Source: Alphaproteobacteria bacterium
GTDB taxonomy: Bacteria; Pseudomonadota; Alphaproteobacteria; Rhodobacterales; Rhodobacteraceae
Assembly: GCA_030830465.1 (NCBI GenBank)
Contig: JAURMY010000360.1
Span: 1 to 5,503 of the forward strand
Direction: 5' to 3'
DNA: 5,503 nt
Both the position numbers and the translations under genes were made by a program. The notes under the pieces are model-generated. The model had not been told where the DNA came from and searched no databases. It saw nothing but the letters and a program-made list of their open reading frames with translations. This document shows, piece after piece, positions 1-5,503 of this stretch; the stretch's first letter is position 1, and each line of letters opens with the position of its first letter.

Positions 1-1645
1 ACGCAATTTTATCAGCCAGAATCGCCGCGTGATGCGCCTCGGAAATCAGATCGACGGGGTCTTCCCAGTGTTCATCCTTGGGGTCCAAAGATTTTTCCAC
101 CATTGGCCAAAGATCAACCCGCCCCGGCAATTTGTCATAAAACGCACGGTGGGTGGTTGTCCCGCCGCCACCGGCCTGCATCACCATATCGACCAGCCGC
201 AGGATGGCAGGGGATGAACGGAACGAAAACAACAGCTCCTTTTGTTCCAGCGCGTCCCCGACCGCCGCCAGCCGGGCGGAAAAGTGGCCGCGCATTTCAT
301 CAAAGGCGCGGGGATCTGCGCCCTGAAACGAATAGATCGACTGTTTCTCATCTCCGACCACAAACAGGGTGCGCCGGACATCCCGCGCGCCCGCACCGGT
401 CGAAAATTCCTCGGCCAGTTTGGCCACAACGGCCCATTGTTCAGGGCTGGTGTCCTGCGCCTCGTCCACCAGAATATGATCAATGCCGCCATCCATCTTG
501 AACAAGACCCACTGCGCCATACCGCTTTCGGTCAGCAAGGCGCGGGCTTTCAGGATCAGATCGTCAAAATCAAGCCAGCCCATCGCCTGTTTGCGCCGCG
601 CATGTTCCGGCAGATAGGCGCGGGCAAACCGGTGCAGGGCGCGCGTGCGTTCCGCGACGGCCAGCGCCTGTCTGTGCGGTTTGGCGGCTTCAAAGCCCAA
701 CATCAATTGCTGCACCGCGTCGATCAGATCGGGATGGACCTCACGGAGGTCCTTGGTTGGGAATGTGGTCAGCTTTGCAGTATTTGGAAACTTTGTTTCG
801 GCACCGAAAACAAACATGTTTTCAAGCGCTTCGGCCACAGACATGTCCGGGCGGTCCAACGAAAGACCGGCCAGAACATCCGCGTTCTTAATATCTGTGA
901 CGGTTCCGGTCCGCAGCACGACGGTCAGATCCCCAAGCACCCCGGCTGCCCAGTCCGGCAACACCTGCGCCAGATAAGTCCCGGCATCATAACCGGGCGC
1001 CAGACCAAAGGCGCGCCAGATATCGGCGTCGGACCATTCTTGCGTGAAATATTCCCGCCGCTTGCTGATATCCTTCAACATCTTGTCGGGATTGTCGGTC
1101 GACAAATGCCGCGCAAATCCGTCCATCGCCGCAGTATCGGCAGCGTCCGCCAGTTCTTCCAGAATGTCGGCGCGCAGCTTGCGGTCGCTGCGTTCATCAA
1201 TTTCCTGAAACTGCGGTGACACCCCGGCCTCAAGCGGAAAGCGGCGCAAAAGTGCGGCGCAAAACGAATGGATGGTCTGAATTTTCAGCCCGCCCGGGGT
1301 TTCCAGCGCGCGGGCAAACAGGGTGCGGGCGTTGCGCAGATAAGCGGGGGTGAAATCTGTCACCGGCTCGCCCAGATGCACCAGCGCCTCTTGCAATTTG
1401 GCATCCGGCAGCATTGCCCATTCGCCCAGACGCTTGAACAACTGGTTTTGCATATGGGCGGCAGCGGCTTTGGTATAGGTCAGGCACAGGATTTTTTGCG
1501 GCGGCGTTTGGCGCAGCAGCAACCGCGCCACCCGGTCGGTCAGCACCCGCGTCTTGCCCGAGCCCGCATTGGCCCCGACCCAGGTCGAAACGTCGGGATC
1601 GGCGGCGGCAATCTGGGCCAGAGTGGCGTCGTTTTGTCCGGTCAT
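1..1645 (-). CDS. addA: AddA, double-strand break repair helicase-nuclease subunit, N-terminal 548 residues (3' end beyond window)
   Basis: This is the motor subunit of the AddAB helicase-nuclease, a UvrD/Rep-type superfamily 1 helicase that unwinds and degrades broken DNA ends in the cytoplasm before RecA loading. The minus frame opens with ATG at 1645 and has no stop down to base 1. Visible motifs are Walker A GANAGSGKT at residues 24-32 (Lys31), motif Ia LTYTKAAAA at 55-63, QTIHSFC at 123-129, motif II LVDEAQD at 392-398 (catalytic DE 394-395), motif III VGDEKQSIYSFQGA at 430-443, and the motif IV-like FSFRSS at 473-478. The family is about 1,100-1,150 aa in this clade, so motifs V-VI and the C-terminal nuclease lie outside the window. 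The start overlaps the addB stop as ATGA, with a GGTGGA ribosome-binding site 6 nt upstream. Motif Ia ends AAAAHM, where many UvrD-like proteins have Glu instead of His (residue 64). I see no frameshift. The family assignment is firm. Confidence 0.96.
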   Translation of the reverse strand, partial: MTGQNDATLAQIAAADPDVSTWVGANAGSGKTRVLTDRVARLLLRQTPPQKILCLTYTKAAAAHMQNQLFKRLGEWAMLPDAKLQEALVHLGEPVTDFTPAYLRNARTLFARALETPGGLKIQTIHSFCAALLRRFPLEAGVSPQFQEIDERSDRKLRADILEELADAADTAAMDGFARHLSTDNPDKMLKDISKRREYFTQEWSDADIWRAFGLAPGYDAGTYLAQVLPDWAAGVLGDLTVVLRTGTVTDIKNADVLAGLSLDRPDMSVAEALENMFVFGAETKFPNTAKLTTFPTKDLREVHPDLIDAVQQLMLGFEAAKPHRQALAVAERTRALHRFARAYLPEHARRKQAMGWLDFDDLILKARALLTESGMAQWVLFKMDGGIDHILVDEAQDTSPEQWAVVAKLAEEFSTGAGARDVRRTLFVVGDEKQSIYSFQGADPRAFDEMRGHFSARLAAVGDALEQKELLFSFRSSPAILRLVDMVMQAGGGGTTTHRAFYDKLPGRVDLWPMVEKSLDPKDEHWEDPVDLISEAHHAAILADKIA

Positions 1646-4584
1646 GTCAAATCCACCGGTTGCGGCGCGTCGCTGTCTTCCCATTCTCCGAACCGGGCCA
1701 GATGATCATAGTCCCCGGTATCGCTGCGGCGTTCAATCCGGGTCCGCGAACCATAGCCGGTCTTGCCGCTGCGATAGGCCGCGATCAACCGTGCCAGTCC
1801 CGCCCAGGTTTCCTCGATCAGGTCTTCAGACATTTCCACCGCCTGAATTTTGGCATCACCGCCAAGTCCGACATATTCCAGCCCGCTGACCGGCCCGGCG
1901 GGCACGTCCTGAAACCCGCCGCTTTCTGCAATCGCGGCTTCCAAGGGCAGTTGTTTGTCAAACTCCTTGATCTGGGCCTTGGTGGGAATGGTGCCGGACT
2001 TGTAATCGTAGATGATCAGGCTGCCATCCGGCGCGCGGTCAATCCGGTCGGCAGTGCCGGTCAACAGGAAATCCGGCGCGGCCAGCGGGCGTCCGCCCTT
2101 CACCTCAAAACTGATCGGCAGGGCGCGTTGGCGGCGCTGCATTTCGGTTTGAACGAACCGATCTGCAACGCGTCCCAGCCGCGCCAGCCACAGGCGGCGA
2201 TTGGCGGGCCAGGGCACATCCTTGGCGAAAATACGGGCGGCAATCTCCATCAGGCGCTGGGCCGCATCCGGCGGAAGCTCCTGCAAGGTTGACGCCACAA
2301 ACTCATGCAGAACCGCGTGAATCGCCTGTCCACGGATCAACGCGTCAGGCTCGCGGCGCAACGGGTCCAGCTTGCTGAGGCGCAGGATATATTGCGCGTA
2401 GATCGCATAGGGATCGCGGATCAGAACCTTGATGCGCGTGACCGACAGTTTGCGCGGATGCAGCGTTGACGGCACCATCGCTGCCGGGCGCGGCTCAGCC
2501 GGCAACGGGCCGTCCGGCTCTTCAAGCTTTGCGGCCAGGCTCAGCCATTTTTGGCCGCGATGGCGCATGTCTTTCAATCCGGTTTCACCCTCTTCCCCGA
2601 TCCCGGACATCAGATTGGTCAGACGGATCAGCCAGCGCGAAGCGACGCTTGGCGCATCGCCTTGTCGCAACGACCGCGTCAGCAACACCTCGGGCGCAGC
2701 GACTGCCTGGGTAAAGTCATGCGCCGCAAGACCGATTCGCCGCTCGGGCAACAGCAGCCCTGCCGACATCCGCATGTTGCGGTTCAACCAGGGATCGGGG
2801 GCCGGAATATTCGGCCAGACACCTTCGTTCAAACCGCCCAGAACCACGATATCAGCATCCGAAATACGCGCCTCGATCGTGCCCCAGATTGAGATCAGCG
2901 GATGCGGCGTGGTGGCATCGCGCACTTCTGCGCGGTTCAGCACCGAACGCAGGATCGCATGATATTCCGAGGCGGTCACATTGCCTGCGGCGTCGGCTGT
3001 TTCCGCAAGATTCTCAAAGGTTTCCAGCGCCTTTTTGCCCGCATCCTTTAACCACAATTCACCGTCCGAGGCATCCAGACGGCTGCCGCGCGACAAAGCC
3101 TCGGCAGCCTGTCGGGTTTGCGTGACAAAATCCGAAAGCGCACTGGATTTATGTTCAGAAAGTGCTTCAACAATAGATCGTAACCAATTGATCCATATAA
3201 TTATATGTTGTGACTTCTTTTGCTTCCCGGCCCAATAAAGCATCTGGTCAAAAGCGACGAAAGGCGATCCGCCGCGCAGGTGGTTCAACTCAAGCTCGCG
3301 GGTCCACAACAGGTGCCGCCCGCGCCCGCCGCCACTGTGGGTCAAAGGGTGCTTCAGTAGGATCAACAGGTTTTCCGACGTCAGGCGCTGACCGATCAGA
3401 CCGGCCACCAGCCGCAGGAAAACCCCGGGCGGAGTCAGCGGCAAAGGACGGCCTGCGCTGTCATCGGGAAGGATATTCCAGCGCTGTAGGGCGGCGGTGA
3501 CCTGCCGGGTCAGACCGCGATCCGGTGAAATCAGGGTCGCCTTCTTTCCCTGCTGGGCGGCGGCACGCAGACAAACGGCTATCGCCACCGCTTCTTCGCG
3601 TTGGCTCGGGGCCTCCATCAGAGCGACGCGGTTGGTCGCCTCGGGGATGTCGCGCAGACGGGGGCCTTCGATCATCCATTGATCGGTCACGGGCGCCGGG
3701 CGCAGGGCCAGCGACATCAACCGATTGCGCGCCGGATTTTCCGGCACAGCCCCCGACCAGTTGGCGACCGATTGCGGCGGTGCCTGCAGCGCTTCAACCA
3801 ACTTGGCCAGCACCGCTTGTGGATGGTCGGCGCTGAACTGCGGCTGTTTCAGATTTTCCCAAACCTCGGCGGGCAGGTCAAAATCAAATCCCGGAAGCAC
3901 GATCGCCCCTTGCGGCAGCTTTGAAACCGCCTGCATGAATAGGGCCGTCGTGCCGCGTGAACCGGTCGACCCGGCAACCAGAACCGGATCCACGGGCGGA
4001 TTTTCGGCCCATTGCCGGGTCAGGCTTTCAATCGCCAGGCGTTGTCGGGTTTCAGTGTCTGGTTCCGAGGAATCCGCAAAATACGGGGCAAGAATATTCA
4101 GAAAAGCCAGGCTGCGTTTCCAGTATTCCGAAAACGCCTCGGCCAGATCCAAAGACAGGACCTGATCCACCGAAACGCCCTCGCCATGCATTTCGTCCAT
4201 CAATCCGGCCAGGGAATCGGCCAGATCAAAAATGGCGGATCGCGGTGCCAGATCGGCTTCCTTGTCCAACAGGGCGGAAACCAGCTGCGCCAGCTCAAAA
4301 CGCCGCCGCAAAGGGTTAACACCCAGAGGAATGCCCGGGGCGATCATCGGGTCGCTGCCAATATCGGTGATCACCCGAATGCGTGGCAACAGGCGCGGCG
4401 GGCCTTTTTGGTAAAGCCCGGTAAGGTGCCGTTTGGTGCGCTGGTTGTTCACCCAGATCTGAACCCGCGCCAGCGCCTCGGGCGGTTGGCCCGTTAGGCG
4501 CTGGTGCAGTCCGTTCAGGAACTCGGCCCCGAAATCACAGCCCGGCGGCAGGCCGAAAACCCGTGCGGAGCCCGGCTCAAACAT
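1642..4584 (-). CDS. addB: AddB, double-strand break repair protein, alphaproteobacterial type (980 aa)
   Basis: AddB partners AddA in resecting DNA double-strand breaks and supplies one of the two nuclease domains. The N-terminus (VFGLPPGCDF near residue 9) has the alphaproteobacterial AddB pattern and no Walker A, so this subunit should not hydrolyse ATP. Helicase-like remnants follow: AGSTGSRG at 204-211, DDSAGRPL at 374-381 and GGLNEGVWP at 583-591. The C-terminal RecB-type PD-(D/E)XK nuclease shows LSVTRIKVLIRDPY from 713, GxxxH with His756, GTADRID with Asp846, DYKSG with Asp860 and Lys862, and Gln878. Only two cysteines occur in the whole protein and none in the nuclease, so the iron-sulfur cluster of Firmicutes AddB is absent. 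I chose ATG 4584 because homology begins there. An upstream in-frame ATG at 4683 would add 33 residues that only mirror the preceding gene. The start lies 8 bp inside that gene's 3' end, and the stop overlaps the addA ATG. An AT-rich segment encodes about residues 455-482. Confidence 0.96.
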   Translation of the reverse strand: MFEPGSARVFGLPPGCDFGAEFLNGLHQRLTGQPPEALARVQIWVNNQRTKRHLTGLYQKGPPRLLPRIRVITDIGSDPMIAPGIPLGVNPLRRRFELAQLVSALLDKEADLAPRSAIFDLADSLAGLMDEMHGEGVSVDQVLSLDLAEAFSEYWKRSLAFLNILAPYFADSSEPDTETRQRLAIESLTRQWAENPPVDPVLVAGSTGSRGTTALFMQAVSKLPQGAIVLPGFDFDLPAEVWENLKQPQFSADHPQAVLAKLVEALQAPPQSVANWSGAVPENPARNRLMSLALRPAPVTDQWMIEGPRLRDIPEATNRVALMEAPSQREEAVAIAVCLRAAAQQGKKATLISPDRGLTRQVTAALQRWNILPDDSAGRPLPLTPPGVFLRLVAGLIGQRLTSENLLILLKHPLTHSGGGRGRHLLWTRELELNHLRGGSPFVAFDQMLYWAGKQKKSQHIIIWINWLRSIVEALSEHKSSALSDFVTQTRQAAEALSRGSRLDASDGELWLKDAGKKALETFENLAETADAAGNVTASEYHAILRSVLNRAEVRDATTPHPLISIWGTIEARISDADIVVLGGLNEGVWPNIPAPDPWLNRNMRMSAGLLLPERRIGLAAHDFTQAVAAPEVLLTRSLRQGDAPSVASRWLIRLTNLMSGIGEEGETGLKDMRHRGQKWLSLAAKLEEPDGPLPAEPRPAAMVPSTLHPRKLSVTRIKVLIRDPYAIYAQYILRLSKLDPLRREPDALIRGQAIHAVLHEFVASTLQELPPDAAQRLMEIAARIFAKDVPWPANRRLWLARLGRVADRFVQTEMQRRQRALPISFEVKGGRPLAAPDFLLTGTADRIDRAPDGSLIIYDYKSGTIPTKAQIKEFDKQLPLEAAIAESGGFQDVPAGPVSGLEYVGLGGDAKIQAVEMSEDLIEETWAGLARLIAAYRSGKTGYGSRTRIERRSDTGDYDHLARFGEWEDSDAPQPVDLT
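1652..1657 (-). promoter_or_regulatory. Ribosome-binding site of addA
   Basis: The minus strand reads GGTGGA, 6 nt before the addA ATG at 1645, inside the last codons of addB. It supports the ATGA-overlap start and suggests that addA is translated by ribosomes finishing addB as well as by direct initiation. Confidence 0.65.
3141..3220. other. AT-rich, rare-codon patch inside addB
   Basis: By direct count 25 of these 80 bases are G or C (31%), against roughly 60% for the surrounding gene. In the addB frame it holds ATA codons at residues 461 and 463, TTA at 468, CGA at 469 and TCT at 470 and 476. These codons are scarce elsewhere in the window. The reading frame stays open, giving Q-H-I-I-I-W-I-N-W-L followed by a charged stretch. 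It falls between the conserved DDSAGRPL and LNEGVWP blocks. The composition break is seen directly. A recombined or fast-drifting linker is my inference. Confidence 0.75.
3194..3207. repeat. Perfect 14-bp palindrome catataattatatg
   Basis: The 14 bases equal their own reverse complement with no loop, at the centre of the AT-rich patch. The palindrome contains TATAAT on both strands (3196-3201 plus, 3205-3200 minus). It lies in the addB coding sequence, covering codons for H-I-I-I and the start of W464. Whether it binds a protein is unknown. It is too short and AT-rich to be a terminator. Confidence 0.8.
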
Positions 4585-5284
4585 CGGAAATCCGGCGCAG
4601 ATGCGCCTCGGCCAGGGCCAGGGATTCCGGCGTGCCAACGCTGATCCAATCGCCGGGATAAACACAGCCAAACAGCCGGTCATTGGCCATCATCCGGTCC
4701 CAAAGCAGGTTCAGGGAAAACACATCCTGCCGGATCGAGCCAAGCCCTCCGGTGGCGATGATTTGCGCGCCGGTATAGACATAGGCCAGGGGGTCGGTTT
4801 TGACGGCGCGCCTCAGGTTGCCCCGATCCGACATCGTGAAATCCCCGCCCGAACTGTGCCCAAGCGCCGACGTGACCGGCACCAGCAGCAAAAGCGCATC
4901 CATGTCTTCAGGCCGCCAATATGCGGCGAGTTGGGTGAACGGATTGGCACCGGTCCACACGGCGTCGGGGTTCAGAGTATAGACCGGATCACGGCCCAAC
5001 AGCGGCAGCGCCTGTTTCAGACCGCCACCGGTTTCCAGCGCCTGCGCCGGTTCCTCGGATATCTGCAATCCCGGCCGGTTCTTCAAATGATCCGCAAGCA
5101 TTTCGCCCAAATAATGCACATTCACGACCCGGTTCTGAATGCCCGCCCCGTCGGCCCAGTCAAGCGCCCGGTCGATCAGCGGCACCCCGCCAAGCGGGAT
5201 CATCGGTTTTGGCCTGTCGCGGGTCAATTCCCGCATCCGGGTGCCGTGGCCTGCCGCAAAGAACATCGCTGTGTCCGGCGTCAT
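4577..5284 (-). CDS. murU: MurU-like nucleotidyltransferase (probable MurNAc-1-phosphate uridylyltransferase), 235 aa
   Basis: This is a GT-A-fold nucleotidyltransferase of the RmlA/MurU type. The likely reaction is MurNAc-alpha-1-phosphate plus UTP giving UDP-MurNAc, the second step of the recycling route that bypasses MurA. Visible features are the nucleotide loop FAAGHGTRM at residues 9-17 (Arg16), RPKPM at 24-28 with Lys26, ETGGG at 84-88, and LNPDAVW at 104-110 with Asp107 as the expected first metal ligand. The C-terminal motif reads GDWISVGTPESL from 211. The Asp usually found in W-x-D-x-G-T is Ser215 here, with Asp212 three residues earlier. The length is close to that of Pseudomonas MurU (about 220-225 aa), and there is no C-terminal acyltransferase repeat domain. 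The ATG overlaps the stop of the upstream AmgK-like kinase (ATGA), and a G-rich ribosome-binding site sits 7 nt upstream. The kinase neighbour is the main support for MurU over another sugar-phosphate nucleotidyltransferase. The substrate is inferred, not shown. Confidence 0.85.
   Translation of the reverse strand: MTPDTAMFFAAGHGTRMRELTRDRPKPMIPLGGVPLIDRALDWADGAGIQNRVVNVHYLGEMLADHLKNRPGLQISEEPAQALETGGGLKQALPLLGRDPVYTLNPDAVWTGANPFTQLAAYWRPEDMDALLLLVPVTSALGHSSGGDFTMSDRGNLRRAVKTDPLAYVYTGAQIIATGGLGSIRQDVFSLNLLWDRMMANDRLFGCVYPGDWISVGTPESLALAEAHLRRISDV
4591..4595 (-). promoter_or_regulatory. Weak ribosome-binding site of addB
   Basis: The minus strand reads CCGGA, 6 nt before ATG 4584. This is only a short purine match, weaker than those of the two flanking genes, so addB translation probably relies on coupling to the upstream gene. 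The spacing still favours ATG 4584 over the upstream ATG at 4683. Confidence 0.4.
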
Positions 5285-5503
5285 GATCCGGCCCCCCTGA
5301 TCCGGTTCAGAATGGTCGAGCTTGGGGCCGGAACATGGCGGGTGACCCAGTCGTTTAGGGCCGCCAGCGAAGGGTGTTTCAGATCATTCATCAGATGCGC
5401 CCAGACACGCGGAATTTTGTCCAGATAAGCGGGCTTGCCGTCGCGCAGCCAAAGCCGTGCGAATATCCCGACGATCTTCAGGTTTCGTTGCGCCCCAAGG
5501 GTC
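5281..5503 (-). CDS. amgK: AmgK-like aminosugar (MurNAc/GlcNAc) anomeric kinase, C-terminal 73 residues (5' end beyond window)
   Basis: The minus frame is open from the right window edge to TGA at 5283-5281. It encodes a fragment beginning TLGAQRNLKIVGIFARLWLR, followed by RDGKP, a YLDKIPRVWAHL segment and a tail ending RIRGAGS. The LGxQRxLKxxGIFARL pattern followed by RDGKPxYL is characteristic of the C-terminal helices of the APH-type phosphotransferases that include AmgK. AmgK phosphorylates MurNAc and GlcNAc at the anomeric carbon using ATP, feeding MurU. The catalytic loop and ATP-binding lobe lie upstream, outside the window, so catalytic competence cannot be judged. The stop overlaps the next gene's start as ATGA, which implies translational coupling with its pathway partner. 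A generic aminoglycoside-phosphotransferase-family annotation is the alternative, but the adjacent MurU-like gene favours the AmgK role. Confidence 0.85.
   Translation of the reverse strand, partial: TLGAQRNLKIVGIFARLWLRDGKPAYLDKIPRVWAHLMNDLKHPSLAALNDWVTRHVPAPSSTILNRIRGAGS
5292..5298 (-). promoter_or_regulatory. Ribosome-binding site of the MurU-like gene
   Basis: The minus strand reads AGGGGGG, 7 nt before ATG 5284, within the final codons of the AmgK-like gene. It supports this start and the 4-bp ATGA overlap. The six-G run is also a potential slippage or sequencing-error spot, but both reading frames around it look intact. Confidence 0.6.

Noticed and set aside
242..1219. Plus-strand ORF of 325 aa
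   Set aside because: It lies antisense to addA, has no recognisable domain, and is rich in Arg, Gln, His and Pro as expected for an out-of-phase reading of GC-rich coding DNA.
1281..1309. Repeat shared with 5012-5040 (GCGCTGGAAACC followed by a GGCGG-like stretch)
   Set aside because: Both encode LET-x-GGLK by similar codons in unrelated proteins (AddA and the MurU-like enzyme). The match is short and interrupted, so chance and codon bias explain it.
3172..3228. Internal promoter in the AT-rich patch
   Set aside because: TATAAT occurs on both strands, but the hexamers 16-18 bp upstream do not resemble TTGACA in either direction and there is no extended -10 TG. It is kept only as part of a low-scored finding.
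4585..4683. N-terminal extension of AddB from ATG 4683 (33 extra residues)
   Set aside because: The extra residues are Trp/Pro/Arg-rich out-of-frame readings of the upstream gene. AddB similarity starts at ATG 4584, which also has suitable spacing to a weak ribosome-binding site.
4601..5428. Plus-strand ORF of 275 aa
   Set aside because: It is antisense to the MurU-like gene and the AmgK-like end. The composition is shadow-like, whereas the minus frame carries clear enzyme motifs.
1..5503. Mobile elements, CRISPR arrays, tRNA/rRNA genes, rho-independent terminators
   Set aside because: Coding sequence covers the window end to end with overlapping junctions. I saw no direct-repeat arrays, inverted terminal repeats, tRNA-like folds, or GC-stem plus T-run structures.

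Overview
The window reads as a compact minus-strand operon from an alphaproteobacterium, most likely a Rhodobacteraceae/Roseobacter-type genome. The evidence is moderately high GC (about 60% by eye), alphaproteobacterial-type AddB and AddA sequences, and a gene order (AmgK-like kinase, MurU-like nucleotidyltransferase, addB, addA) that I recognise from that family. All four genes point the same way and tile almost the whole window. There is no intergenic space and no RNA gene, mobile element, CRISPR array, terminator or convincing promoter.

Layout, in transcription order from the right edge to the left: (1) 5503-5281, the last 73 codons of an AmgK-like aminosugar kinase, its 5' end outside the window; (2) 5284-4577, a complete MurU-like nucleotidyltransferase of 235 aa; (3) 4584-1642, complete addB, 980 aa from the start I prefer; (4) 1645-1, the first 548 codons of addA, running off the left edge. 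Every junction overlaps: ATGA (4 bp) between kinase and nucleotidyltransferase, 8 bp between nucleotidyltransferase and addB, ATGA (4 bp) between addB and addA. Translational coupling is therefore likely throughout. The two edge genes are easy to miss because neither has both a start and a stop inside the window, and long opposite-strand ORFs cover them.

Functionally the operon joins two processes. The first two genes match the peptidoglycan recycling shortcut (anomeric phosphorylation of MurNAc, then uridylyl transfer to UDP-MurNAc). The last two encode the AddAB helicase-nuclease, which resects DNA double-strand breaks for RecA-dependent repair. AddA carries the intact helicase motor. AddB lacks a Walker A motif, keeps a C-terminal RecB-type nuclease, and has no cysteines there for the iron-sulfur cluster known from Bacillus AddB.

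I do not see a previously undescribed system. The points worth a second look are an AT-rich, rare-codon patch inside addB (about 3141-3220) centred on a perfect 14-bp palindrome, a Ser in place of the usual second metal-binding Asp in the MurU-like enzyme, and the tight coupling of wall recycling to break repair.
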